Assembly: GCF_000971395.1 (NCBI RefSeq)
Contig: NZ_BBME01000011.1
Coordinates: forward strand, 186,001 to 250,000
Direction: 5' to 3'
DNA from: Demequina iriomotensis
Lineage (GTDB): Bacteria; Actinomycetota; Actinomycetes; Actinomycetales; Demequinaceae
Length of the DNA: 64,000 nt
The notes beneath the pieces are model-generated. The model saw nothing but the letters and a program-made list of their open reading frames with translations, made no database searches and was not told the origin of the DNA. Shown piece after piece: positions 18,462 through 28,542 of the stretch; position 1 is the stretch's first letter, and every line of letters begins with the position of its first letter. The position numbers and the translations under genes were made by a program.

Positions 18462-18477
18462 GTTACTCACGATTCAC
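18462..18477. promoter_or_regulatory. TetR-type operator between ligase and tandem TetR gene
   Basis: GTTACTCACGATTCAC, read on the minus strand, begins GTGAATCG and matches the palindrome at 21269-21284 before the aldehyde dehydrogenase gene in 11 of 16 positions, with the outer AC/GT ends conserved. A second small palindrome, CTTTCG-C-CGAAAG, follows at 18493-18505. The position between two divergent starts fits autoregulation and ligase control by the TetR protein. Confidence 0.5.
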
Positions 18478-18516
18478 ATTTGTGCGCCAGCGCTTTCGCC
18501 GAAAGTCGCGGGGCGT

Positions 18517-18529
18517 TAGGGTGACTCGG
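18517..18529 (+). promoter_or_regulatory. Putative leaderless promoter of the tandem TetR gene (-10 TAGGGT)
   Basis: TAGGGT at 18517-18522 is followed by seven bases and then GTG at 18530. This supports the start at 18530 over the in-frame GTG at 18521, which would overlap the -10 element. Confidence 0.45.
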
Positions 18530-19729
18530 GTGAGCGAGACGACGGCGGTGGAGCCGGTCCGGAGGCGCCCGCGCGATCGGCGCCAGGCGATCGAGGCGGC
18601 CGCCGCCTCGCTGTTCGCGGAGCACGGCTACCACCGCGTGGCGATGCAGGACGTCGCGGACGTGGTCGGCATCTCCGCCGCGGCGCTGTACCGCCACTTC
18701 GACACCAAGTACGACCTCTTCCGAGAGGTCGCGATGGGGCTCATCGGGCGCCTCGACGAGGCGACCCGGGACGTGGGCGGCGGCGCCCCGACGTCGGTCG
18801 AGGAGGCGCGCGAGGCCGTGGACGCGCTCCTCGACGCCGTCGCCGGCGCGACCATCGGCATGCGCGCGACGGGCGGCATCTACCGGTGGGAGAGCCGCTG
18901 CCTGAAGCCCGAGGACCGGCGCGCGCTGCGCGACCGGTTCGTGGCGTTGCGCCGCCGGCTCGCCGAGCCGGCGGGCGTGCTGCGGGCCGATCTCGAGCCC
19001 GCCGCGCTCGACCTCGCGGCGTATGCGGCGCTCAGCGCCATCGCGAGCGTCACGACGCATCGGACCGCCATGCCCGCCGCCGCCTTGCGTGCCGTGCTGC
19101 ACGATGCGGCGGTCAGGGTGCTTCTCGAGGCGCGGTCCCCGGCGCCGGAGCCCGGCGGCGAGCCGGAGCCCGTCCCCCGGCCGCGGCGGCGCAAGAATCA
19201 GCTGTCGCAGGCGGGTATCGCGCTGTTCGCGGAGCGCGGCTATCACGACGTCCGCCTCGAGGAGATCGCGGCCGCGGTGGGCCTCACGCCCTCGGGCGTC
19301 TACCGTCACTTCACAGGGAAGGCCGAGATCCTGCTGACCGCGTGCGGGCGCGCCGCCGCGGCGCTGGACGCGTCGGCCGCCGAGGCCTTCTCGCACGACG
19401 ACCCGCGGGCCGCGCTGCGCATCCTCGAAGGCGCGTACATCCGCTTCGCGGTCGACGATCGCGAGCTCATGGACGTCTACGCCGCCGATGTCGGCGCGCT
19501 CGACCCCGACGACCAGCGTCGCCTGCGCCGTCTGCAGCGCGAGCACGTCGACGACTGGGTGGAGCTCCTCATGAGGGTGCGTCCCGAGCTGGAGGCGCGC
19601 GAGGCGCGATGCCTCGTGCACGCCGGCTTCAATGTGGTCGCAGACCTCAGCGTCGCGCTGCGCCGCTCGGCGCCCGAGGTGGCAGAGGAGTGGATCGCGC
19701 CGGTGCTGGAGTCCGTGCTCGGCGTCTGA
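18530..19729 (+). CDS. TetR-family regulator with two tandem TetR units
   Basis: 399 residues, twice the usual TetR length. A first DNA-binding unit covers about 18-65 (AASLFAEHGYHRV ... LYRHFDTKYDLF) and a second about 225-275 (GIALFAERGYHDV ... VYRHFTGKAEIL); each is followed by its own all-helical ligand-binding-like domain. This looks like a fused dimer. Divergent acyl-CoA ligase and convergent aldehyde dehydrogenase share a similar operator motif, so fatty-acid or aldehyde metabolism is the probable target. Effector is unknown. The stop lies three bases before the aldehyde dehydrogenase stop region. Confidence 0.9.
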   Translation: MSETTAVEPVRRRPRDRRQAIEAAAASLFAEHGYHRVAMQDVADVVGISAAALYRHFDTKYDLFREVAMGLIGRLDEATRDVGGGAPTSVEEAREAVDALLDAVAGATIGMRATGGIYRWESRCLKPEDRRALRDRFVALRRRLAEPAGVLRADLEPAALDLAAYAALSAIASVTTHRTAMPAAALRAVLHDAAVRVLLEARSPAPEPGGEPEPVPRPRRRKNQLSQAGIALFAERGYHDVRLEEIAAAVGLTPSGVYRHFTGKAEILLTACGRAAAALDASAAEAFSHDDPRAALRILEGAYIRFAVDDRELMDVYAADVGALDPDDQRRLRRLQREHVDDWVELLMRVRPELEAREARCLVHAGFNVVADLSVALRRSAPEVAEEWIAPVLESVLGV

Positions 19730-19732
19730 GCG

Positions 19733-21235
19733 CTACGGCTTCGGGGGCTTCGAGCGGCCGTGCAGCATCGGGATCATCCGCGTCGCGGTGTGCAGGTCCT
19801 TCTCCGTGCGCTCGAGGGTGAGCAGGTCGAGCATGGCGCCCCGGGTCTGGCGCGCGATCGACTTCACCACGGAGAACTCCCGCAGCCCGTCGGCGCCGTG
19901 GATCCGCCCGAACCCCGAGGACTTGACGCCGCCGAACGGGAGCGCGGCGACGCCCGCGAAGCCGAGCACCGAGTTGATCGAGACGGCGCCGACCCTCAGC
20001 GCCGCCGCCGCGCGGTTCGCGACGGTCTTGTCGCGCGTGAAGACCGCGGCGGTCAGCCCGTACTCGACCGCGTTGGCGCGGCGCACGGCCTCGTCCATCG
20101 AGGCGACAGGGTTGATGACCACGAGCGGCCCGAAGGTCTCCTCGCGCACGGCGAGCGAGGACTCGGCCACGTCGGTGATGACGATGGGGGAGACGATGCG
20201 CTCGCCGATGCTGTCGCGCCCTCCCACGACGGCGGTGCCGGTCCGGAGGGCGTCGTCCACGTGGCGACGGACCACGTCGACCTGGCCGGGCAGCGTCATG
20301 GGGCCGTACTGGGCGTCGGGCCCGTCGGTGCGCACGCGGTCCGCGCGCTCCTTGACCTTCGCCACGAGCGCGTCGCGCACGGTGTCGACCACGTAGACGC
20401 GCTCGACGCCCGCGCAGGTCTGGCCGGCGTTGCCGAGCCCGCCGAACACGATGAAGTCGGCCGCGGCGTCGAGGTCGGCGTCCGCGGCGACCAGCAGCGC
20501 GTCGGAGCCGCCGCACTCCGCGACGATGGGCACGAGCCGCTCCGCGGCGGCCGCCATCACCTTCTTCGCGGTGGCGGTCGACCCGGTGAAGGCGATCTTG
20601 TCGACGTCGGCGGCGACCAGTGCGGCCCCGGTGCCGCGGTCGCCCGTGACCGCCGTGAGGACGTCGTGCCCGACGGCCTCGGCCCAGCGCTCCGCGATCC
20701 ACACCGCCGGCCCGGGGGTGAGCTCGCTGGGCTTGAAGAGGACGGCGTTGCCGGCGGCGAGGGCGTACGAGATCGAGCCCATGGGCGTGTAGAACGGATA
20801 GTTCCAGGGTCCGATCACGGCGACGACGCCGTAGGGCTCGTAGCCGACGGTCGCGTGCTGGTTGTAGTTGACCAGGCCCGCCTTGACCTTGCGGCGCCTG
20901 AGCACCGGCTTCGCGTTCTTCGCCGCCCAGTCGAGGTGGCCGAGCGTGAGCATCACCTCGAGCACCGCGTCGCCATGCGGCTTGCCGGTCTCCGCGGCGA
21001 TGATGCCGGCCAGCTCGTCGGCGCGCAGGGCGATCGCCGACTTCCAGGCGAGCAGCCGCGCGCGGCGCCCGTCGAAGCCCAGGCCGTGCCACCACCCGGC
21101 GCCGGCGCGCGCCCGTGCCGCGGCGGCGGCGAGCTCGGCGGGACCGGCGATCGGATACGTCGCGACGGGCGTGCCGTCCACCGGGTTCCGCGTGGTCAGC
21201 GTCGTGGCGGCGGGGGTCTGGTCGAGGATGGTCAT
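19733..21235 (-). CDS. Aldehyde dehydrogenase (NAD(P)-dependent, ALDH superfamily)
   Basis: 500 residues. NAD-binding and catalytic motifs are visible: VIGPWNYPFYTP, FTGSTATAKKV, the general-base Glu in VAECGGSDALLV and the catalytic Cys in GNAGQTCAGVERV, with EETFGPLV and the PFGGVKSSG motif. The C-terminal extension beyond the usual end resembles coniferyl- or succinate-semialdehyde-type ALDHs annotated in actinobacteria; substrate is unknown. A palindromic operator lies 34-49 bases upstream. Converges with the tandem TetR gene. It may oxidise an aldehyde to the acid that the neighbouring ligase activates. Confidence 0.9.
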   Translation of the reverse strand: MTILDQTPAATTLTTRNPVDGTPVATYPIAGPAELAAAAARARAGAGWWHGLGFDGRRARLLAWKSAIALRADELAGIIAAETGKPHGDAVLEVMLTLGHLDWAAKNAKPVLRRRKVKAGLVNYNQHATVGYEPYGVVAVIGPWNYPFYTPMGSISYALAAGNAVLFKPSELTPGPAVWIAERWAEAVGHDVLTAVTGDRGTGAALVAADVDKIAFTGSTATAKKVMAAAAERLVPIVAECGGSDALLVAADADLDAAADFIVFGGLGNAGQTCAGVERVYVVDTVRDALVAKVKERADRVRTDGPDAQYGPMTLPGQVDVVRRHVDDALRTGTAVVGGRDSIGERIVSPIVITDVAESSLAVREETFGPLVVINPVASMDEAVRRANAVEYGLTAAVFTRDKTVANRAAAALRVGAVSINSVLGFAGVAALPFGGVKSSGFGRIHGADGLREFSVVKSIARQTRGAMLDLLTLERTEKDLHTATRMIPMLHGRSKPPKP

Positions 21236-21268
21236 CGCCGGGTCTCCTACTCTCCGTTGAGCAGATAA

Positions 21269-21284
21269 GTGAATCGCGCTTCAC
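21269..21284. promoter_or_regulatory. Palindromic operator before the aldehyde dehydrogenase gene
   Basis: GTGAATCGCGCTTCAC has arms GTGAA/TTCAC and near-symmetric centre. A related site lies at 18462-18477. Probable binding site of the tandem TetR protein. Confidence 0.6.
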
Positions 21285-21320
21285 ATGCTAGGACGGGGTG
21301 CTGTCGCGCGCAAGGTGAAA

Positions 21321-21336
21321 TCTAATAGGATTTAGA
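21321..21336. promoter_or_regulatory. Palindromic operator enclosing the -10 of the TetR gene at 21340
   Basis: TCTAATAGGATTTAGA has inverted arms TCTAA/TTAGA around TAGGAT, a good -10 hexamer, which stands eight bases before the ATG. The repressor would therefore sit directly on the promoter. A 12-of-16 match (minus strand) is at 27626-27641. Confidence 0.6.
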
Positions 21337-21339
21337 AAC

Positions 21340-22963
<1,624 letters not shown>

Positions 22964-25153
22964 CTACTCGTAGATCTCGCCGGCGGCCGCGCGCGCCTCG
23001 AGCGAGGCGGGCGGCCGGAAACGCTCGCCGTAGGCGTCGGCGAGCGCGTGGGCCCGCGCGACGAAGCCGGGCAGCCCGCCTTCGTACTGGTTGACGTACT
23101 GGAGCACGCCGCCTGTCCACGCGGGGAAGCCGATGCCGAGGATCGACCCGATGTTCGCATCGGCCACCGACGTGAGGACATGCGAGTCGAGGCAGTCGAT
23201 CGCATCGAGCGCCTCGGCGAAGAGCATGCGCTCCTGCAGGTCGACGAGCGGCAGCTCGAGGCGTCCCGAGCCGTAGCGCTCGCGCACGCCCGGCCAGATG
23301 CGGGTGCGGCGCCCGTTCTCGTCGTACTCGTAGAAGCCCTTGCCCGCCTTGCGGCCGGGACGCTCCTGCTCGTCGACCATCCAGTCGACCACCGGCTCGG
23401 CGGGGTGGGCGACCCAGGTCTCGCCGTCCGCCTCGGCGGCGGCACGGGTCTCGTCGCGGATCTTCTGGGTGAGCGACAGCGCCAGCTCGTCGAGCAGCTG
23501 GAGGGGCCCCGCGGGGTAGCCGGCCTGAAGCGCCGCCTGCTCGATGGACGCGGGCTCGACGCCCTCGCCGACGGCCGCCACCGCCTCGTCGATGAACCTG
23601 CCGATGACGCGCGACGTGAAGAAGCCGCGCGCATCGTTCACCACGATCGGCGTCTTGCGGATCTGGAGGACGAAGTCGAAGGCCTTCGCGAGGGTCTCAT
23701 CGCTGGTGCGCGCCCCGCGGACGATCTCCACGAGCGGCATCTTGTCGACGGGGGAGAAGAAGTGGACCCCGATGAAGTCGTCGTCGCGGTGCACGCCCTC
23801 GGCGAGCGTGGTGATGGGCAGCGTCGATGTGTTCGACCCGAGCACCGCGCCGGGCGCCACCATGTCCTGGATCTCCTGGAACACGCCCTGCTTGACGGGC
23901 ACCGACTCGAACACGGCCTCGATGACGAAGTCGACGCCGCCGAAGTCGCGTGCGTCGCCCGTGGTGGTGATGCGTGAGAGCAGCTCCGCGCTGTGCTCGG
24001 GGGTGGTCCGCCCGCGCTCGAGCGCCTTGGCCTCGAGCATCCGCGAGTAGTCCTTGCCCTTCTCCGCGGCTTCGCGTGTCACGTCCTTGAGGACCACCTC
24101 GATGCCGCTGCGTGCCGCCACGTAGGAGATCGCGGCGCCCATCATGCCCGCACCGACCACGCCGAGACGATGCACCTGCGTGGGCGCGTAGCCGATGGGA
24201 CGGCTCGCGCCCTTGTTGATGGTCTCGAGGTCGAAGAAGAACGCCTTGATCATGTTCTTGGCGACCTGCGTGTGCGTGAGCTGCACCAGGTAGCGGGTCT
24301 CGATGCGGGAGGCGGTGTCGAAGTCGACGTGCGCGCCCTCGACCGCAGCGGCCATCGCCGCGCGCGGCGCGGGCAGTGGCGCCCCCTTGGTCTGCTTGCG
24401 CAGCAGCGCGGGCATGGCCGCGAGCATCGGCGCGAGCGCGGGCGAGGACGGCGATCCGCCGGGAAGCCTGAAGCCGGGCGCGTCCCATGGCTTGACGGGC
24501 GCCGGGTTCGCAGCGATCCACGCCTTCGCACGGTCGCGGATCTCCGCGGCCGGGGCGAGCTCGTCGACGAGCCCCGCCTCGAGCGCGCCCTCCGCGGTGA
24601 ACTTGGTGGCGGGGAGGATGACGTCGGCGAGGGCCTTCTGCAGCCCGAGCATCCGGACCGTGCGCGTGACGCCGCCGCCGCCGGGCAGCAGGCCGAGCGA
24701 CACCTCGGGCAGGCCGATGCGCAGGCCCGCCGCGTCCGACGCGACGATCCGGTGGTGTGTCGCGAGCGCGACCTCGAGCCCGCCGCCGAGCGCGGTGCCC
24801 GTGATCGCGGCGACCACGGGCCGCTCGAGCCGCTCGAGGCGCCGCAGCAGCGCCTTGACGTGGTCGATGTGGGCGGTCTCCTCGGCGGCGCGCGACGGAT
24901 CGGCCGCGCGCAGGAGGTTGAGGTCGCCGCCGGCGAACCAGCTCTTCTTCGCCGAGGCGAGGATGACTCCGGTGATGGATGCGCGCGACGCCTCGAGCCG
25001 CTCGACCGTCGCCTCGAGCGAGGCGACGAAGTGCGCGTTCATCGTGTTGGCGCCGCTGTCCGGATCGTCCATGGTCACGGTGACCACGCCGTCCACGTCC
25101 TCGGCCCAGTCGTACACGTGGACCACGCCGGCCTTCTCGTCGGTGATGCTCAT
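22964..25153 (-). CDS. fadJ: Multifunctional enoyl-CoA hydratase / 3-hydroxyacyl-CoA dehydrogenase (FadB/FadJ-type)
   Basis: 729 residues. N-terminal crotonase domain (about 1-220) with oxyanion-hole segment WFAGGDLN and Glu residues in GGGLEVAL and GLPEVSLGL; central NAD-binding domain from about 331 (GVVGAGMMGAAIS); catalytic His in GVHFFSPVDKMPL at about 459; C-terminal dehydrogenase domains with GFFTSRV and GKGFYEY. It hydrates trans-2-enoyl-CoA and oxidises L-3-hydroxyacyl-CoA. The gene follows the thiolase after 12 bases, a classic fadA-fadB pair. Length and layout match the family. Confidence 0.94.
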   Translation of the reverse strand: MSITDEKAGVVHVYDWAEDVDGVVTVTMDDPDSGANTMNAHFVASLEATVERLEASRASITGVILASAKKSWFAGGDLNLLRAADPSRAAEETAHIDHVKALLRRLERLERPVVAAITGTALGGGLEVALATHHRIVASDAAGLRIGLPEVSLGLLPGGGGVTRTVRMLGLQKALADVILPATKFTAEGALEAGLVDELAPAAEIRDRAKAWIAANPAPVKPWDAPGFRLPGGSPSSPALAPMLAAMPALLRKQTKGAPLPAPRAAMAAAVEGAHVDFDTASRIETRYLVQLTHTQVAKNMIKAFFFDLETINKGASRPIGYAPTQVHRLGVVGAGMMGAAISYVAARSGIEVVLKDVTREAAEKGKDYSRMLEAKALERGRTTPEHSAELLSRITTTGDARDFGGVDFVIEAVFESVPVKQGVFQEIQDMVAPGAVLGSNTSTLPITTLAEGVHRDDDFIGVHFFSPVDKMPLVEIVRGARTSDETLAKAFDFVLQIRKTPIVVNDARGFFTSRVIGRFIDEAVAAVGEGVEPASIEQAALQAGYPAGPLQLLDELALSLTQKIRDETRAAAEADGETWVAHPAEPVVDWMVDEQERPGRKAGKGFYEYDENGRRTRIWPGVRERYGSGRLELPLVDLQERMLFAEALDAIDCLDSHVLTSVADANIGSILGIGFPAWTGGVLQYVNQYEGGLPGFVARAHALADAYGERFRPPASLEARAAAGEIYE

Positions 25154-25165
25154 GGCGTTCCCTTC

Positions 25166-26374
25166 TCAGACCCGCTCGATGATGGTCGCGACGCCCATGC
25201 CGGCGCCCACGCAGAGCGTGGCGAGGCCACGCGTGAGGTCCTGCCGCTCGAGCTCGTCCAGCAGCGTGCCGAGGATCATGGCGCCCGTGGCGCCGAGCGG
25301 GTGGCCCATCGCGATGGCGCCGCCGTTGACGTTGACCTTCGCGTGCGGGATCCCGAGCTCGCGCTCCCACCGCATCACCACGGACGCGAAGGCCTCGTTG
25401 AGCTCGAAGAGGTCGATGTCCTCCACGCCGAGACCCGCCTTCGCGAGCGCCTTCCGCGTCGCCGGCGCCGGTCCCGTGAGCATGATCGTCGGTTCGGAGC
25501 CGGTGACGGCCGCGGCGACGATGCGCGCCCGCGGCGTCAACCCCAGCCGTTCGCCGATCTCGGCGCTGCCGATGAGCATGAGCGCGGCGCCGTCGACGAT
25601 GCCCGACGAGTTCGCGGCGGTGTGGACGTGGTCGATCCGCTCGACGTGGTGGTACCGCTGCATCGCGACCGCGTCGTAGCCCGCCTCGGCGCCCACGGCG
25701 GCGAAGGCCGGGCGCAGCGCGCCGAGCGACTCGACGGTGCCGCCGGGGCGGCGGTGCTCGTCGTGGTCGAGCAGCGTGACGCCGTTCATGTCCCGCACCG
25801 GCACCACGGAGCGCGCGAAGCGTCCCTCGGCCCATGCCACCTCCGCGCGGCGCTGCGACTCCACGGCGTACGCGTCGACGTCCTCGCGGGTGAAGCCCTC
25901 GAGCGTCGCGATGAGGTCGGCGCTGATGCCCTGGGGGACGAAGTGGAGGTCGTAGTTGGTGGTCGGGTCCTGCACGTAGGCGCCGCCGTCGGAGCCGAGC
26001 GGGATCTTCGACATCGACTCGACGCCGCCGGCGAGGATGAGGTCCTCGAACCCGCTCGCGACCTTCTGCGCCGCCGTGTTGACGGCCTCGAGCCCCGAGG
26101 CGCAGAAGCGGTTGAGCTGGACGCCTGCCACGGTCTCGGGGAGGTCCGCGACCAGCGCCGCGGTGCGGGCGATGTCCCCGCCCTGCTCGCCGATGGGCGA
26201 CACGACGCCCAGCACGACGTCGTCGATGAGCCCCGGGTCGAGCGTCGGGTTGCGCGCCTCGAGGGCGTGGATCAGTCCCACCACGAGGTCGACGGGCTTG
26301 GTGCCGTGCAGCGCGCCGTCGCGGTTCCTCCCGCGCGGGGTGCGGACGGCGTCGTAGATGTATGCGTCAGCCAT
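25166..26374 (-). CDS. fadA: Acetyl-CoA C-acyltransferase (thiolase II)
   Basis: 402 residues. Thiolytic cleavage of 3-ketoacyl-CoA to acetyl-CoA and shortened acyl-CoA. Active-site residues are visible: nucleophile Cys91 (NRFCASG), His358 (GHPLGATG) and Cys388 (CVGAGMG), with NEAFAS. It lies between the acyl-CoA dehydrogenase (stop 26 bases upstream) and the fadJ-type gene, giving a complete beta-oxidation operon 27588 down to 21956. Confidence 0.95.
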   Translation of the reverse strand: MADAYIYDAVRTPRGRNRDGALHGTKPVDLVVGLIHALEARNPTLDPGLIDDVVLGVVSPIGEQGGDIARTAALVADLPETVAGVQLNRFCASGLEAVNTAAQKVASGFEDLILAGGVESMSKIPLGSDGGAYVQDPTTNYDLHFVPQGISADLIATLEGFTREDVDAYAVESQRRAEVAWAEGRFARSVVPVRDMNGVTLLDHDEHRRPGGTVESLGALRPAFAAVGAEAGYDAVAMQRYHHVERIDHVHTAANSSGIVDGAALMLIGSAEIGERLGLTPRARIVAAAVTGSEPTIMLTGPAPATRKALAKAGLGVEDIDLFELNEAFASVVMRWERELGIPHAKVNVNGGAIAMGHPLGATGAMILGTLLDELERQDLTRGLATLCVGAGMGVATIIERV

Positions 26375-26400
26375 GGCTTCCTCTCACGGTTCCTTCCGGG

Positions 26401-27588
26401 TCACAGGCCGAGCCCCCGACCGACGATCTCCTTCATGATCTCGGTGGTGCCGCCGTAGATGGTGGTGATGCGAGCGTCCTCGTAGTCCCGCGCGATGCGG
26501 AACTCGCGGATGTAGCCGTAGCCGCCGTGCAGCTGCAGGCAGCGGCCCACCACGTCGACGTACTGCTCGGTGGTCCAGTACTTCGCGCCCGCGGCGTCCT
26601 CCGCGGTGAGCGTGCCGTCCCCCAGCCGCCGCAGGCAGTCGTCGATGTAGGAGCGGCTCACCCGCACGGCGGTGACCATGTCCGCGATCTCGAAGCGCGT
26701 GTTCTGGAACCGACCGATGGGCTGCCCGAACGCGTAGCGGTCCTTGACGTACCGGAGCGTGCGCTCGAGCACGCCCTCGCTCGAGGCGACGGCCGCGGCG
26801 GCGATCGACAGGCGCTCCTGCGCGAGGTTGCGCACCAGGCCGAAGAAGCCGCTGCCCTCGGGGCCGAGCAGGTTCGCGGCGGGCACGCGCACGCCCTGGA
26901 AGTGGATCTCGCTGGTGTCCTGCGCGTGCAGGCCCACCTTGTCGAGCTTGCGTCCGCGGGAGAAGCCGGGGGAGCCGGTGGGGATCACCAGGAGGCTGAG
27001 GCCGCGGTGAGGGTCCTCGCCCGTGCGCACCGCGGTGACCACCAGGTCCGCGTTCTGCCCGTTCGAGATGAAGATCTTCGAACCGGTCACGATGAAGTCG
27101 TCGCCGTCGCGCACCGCGGAGGTGCGGATGCCCGCCAGGTCGCTGCCCGTGCCCGGCTCGGACATCGCGACCGCGACGATGAGCTCGCCCGCCGCGATCC
27201 CCGGCAGCCAGCGCGCCTTCTGGTCGTCGTCCGTGAGGTCGGTGAAGTACGGGATGACGATGTCGTTCGACAGCGCGATCCCCGCCATGCCCGACGTCAC
27301 GGGGTTGCGGGCGAGCTCCTCGCCCATGATCGCGTTGAAGCGGAAGTCGTCGGAGCCGCCGCCGCCGTGCTCCTCCGGGATGGAGAAGCCGAGTATGCCG
27401 GCCTCTGCCGCCTTGGTGAAGAGCCAGCGGTCGACCTTCCCTTCCTGGTCCCAGCGCTCGGCGTGGGGGCGGGCGTGCTGCTCGACGAAGGCCGCCACCA
27501 TCGCACGGAACTGCTCGTGCTCCTCCTCGTAGAGGGAGCGAGGTCCGACGACCTCGGTCGACACGGCCCGGGTGCTCGTGGCGGTCAT
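26401..27588 (-). CDS. Acyl-CoA dehydrogenase (FAD)
   Basis: 395 residues; oxidises an acyl-CoA to the trans-2-enoyl-CoA, passing electrons to ETF. ACAD signatures visible: AMSEPGTGSDLAGI and the C-terminal QLHGGYGYIREFRIARDYEDARI followed by YGGTTEI. The Glu of the MCAD-type YEG motif is replaced by Gly, as in isovaleryl/long-chain branches where the base is elsewhere. First gene of the beta-oxidation operon, 60 bases from the divergent SDR operon across a site matching the operator of the TetR gene at 21340. Confidence 0.92.
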   Translation of the reverse strand: MTATSTRAVSTEVVGPRSLYEEEHEQFRAMVAAFVEQHARPHAERWDQEGKVDRWLFTKAAEAGILGFSIPEEHGGGGSDDFRFNAIMGEELARNPVTSGMAGIALSNDIVIPYFTDLTDDDQKARWLPGIAAGELIVAVAMSEPGTGSDLAGIRTSAVRDGDDFIVTGSKIFISNGQNADLVVTAVRTGEDPHRGLSLLVIPTGSPGFSRGRKLDKVGLHAQDTSEIHFQGVRVPAANLLGPEGSGFFGLVRNLAQERLSIAAAAVASSEGVLERTLRYVKDRYAFGQPIGRFQNTRFEIADMVTAVRVSRSYIDDCLRRLGDGTLTAEDAAGAKYWTTEQYVDVVGRCLQLHGGYGYIREFRIARDYEDARITTIYGGTTEIMKEIVGRGLGL

Positions 27589-27625
27589 GCTGTCTCCGAT
27601 CCTCGTTGATCTTGACGACGGATTT

Positions 27626-27641
27626 TTTATATCACATTAGA
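27626..27641. promoter_or_regulatory. Possible second operator for the TetR encoded at 21340
   Basis: Read on the minus strand this is TCTAATGTGATATAAA, matching TCTAATAGGATTTAGA (21321-21336) in 12 of 16 positions. It lies in the AT-rich divergent promoter region between the acyl-CoA dehydrogenase and SDR operons. A plus-strand -35-like TTGACG is at 27612-27617. Confidence 0.35.
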
Positions 27642-27753
27642 AATCGCGATGGCCAGACCTTGCGTCGCGAGCGATTCCCGCCATACTGAGGGCGGCAGAT
27701 TCGAATCGTCGTTAAGCGGCATGCGCAACGGAGCGCGAGCGAAGGGGCGTGGG

Positions 27754-28542
27754 ATGGTGGAGCCTGGTACCCAGCGGGACGATGCGGGCGGCCGCTTCGC
27801 GGGAAGGGTCGCCGTGGTGACCGGCGCCAGCCGGGGGATCGGGCTCGGCATCGCCCGGCGGCTCGCGGACGAAGGCGCCTCGCTCGTGCTCACCGCGCGC
27901 CGCATGGACGGTCTCGAGGAGGCCGCCGCGTCCATGCCGGCCGAGCGCGTGAGGCTGGTGGCCGGCCGGGCCCAGGACCCGGAGCATCGCGCCCGTGCGA
28001 TCGACGTGGCCGTGCGCGAGCTCGGCGGCATCGACGTGCTGGTCGCCAACGCCGGCATCAACCCCGTGTACGGCCCGCTGCTGGGGCTCGAGCACGACGC
28101 GGCGCGCAAGGTGTTCGAGGTGAACGTGCTGGGCACGCTGGGATGGGTCCAGGCCGCGTGCGCCGCCGGTCTGGGCGATCGCGCTGACGCGGCGGTGCTG
28201 CTCATGTCCTCCGTCACCGGTGCGGTGCCCTCGCCCGGGATCGGCTGGTACGGCGTGAGCAAGGCCGCCGTCGCGCACCTCGCCGTGACCCTCGCGGTGG
28301 AGCTCGGGCCGCGCGTGAGGGTGAACGCCCTGGCGCCGGCCGTGGTGCGCACGCAGTTCGCGCGCGCGCTGTACGAGGGGCGCGAGGACGAGGTCGCCGC
28401 CCGGTACCCGATGCGGCGCCTCGGCCTGCCCGAGGACGTCGCCGCGGCCGCCGCGTACCTGTGCTCGACCGAGGCGTCGTGGATCACGGGGCAGGTGGTC
28501 ACGCTCGACGGCGGGCTGCTCGCGGCCGGAGGCGCGGCATGA
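27754..28542 (+). CDS. Short-chain dehydrogenase/reductase (SDR)
   Basis: 262 residues. Rossmann motif TGASRGIG (23-30), NAG motif in VLVANAGINP, catalytic Ser in LLMSSVTG and the YxxxK pair in WYGVSKAAV; GQVVTLDGG at the end is typical of 3-oxoacyl/3-hydroxybutyrate-type SDRs. Start ATG 27754 has AAGGGG upstream; earlier in-frame ATGs at 27649 and 27721 precede no conserved sequence. The stop overlaps the next start (ATGA). In the Lva pathway the analogous SDR (LvaD) reduces levulinyl-CoA to 4-hydroxyvaleryl-CoA, which is the proposed but unproven role here. Confidence 0.88.
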   Translation: MVEPGTQRDDAGGRFAGRVAVVTGASRGIGLGIARRLADEGASLVLTARRMDGLEEAAASMPAERVRLVAGRAQDPEHRARAIDVAVRELGGIDVLVANAGINPVYGPLLGLEHDAARKVFEVNVLGTLGWVQAACAAGLGDRADAAVLLMSSVTGAVPSPGIGWYGVSKAAVAHLAVTLAVELGPRVRVNALAPAVVRTQFARALYEGREDEVAARYPMRRLGLPEDVAAAAAYLCSTEASWITGQVVTLDGGLLAAGGAA

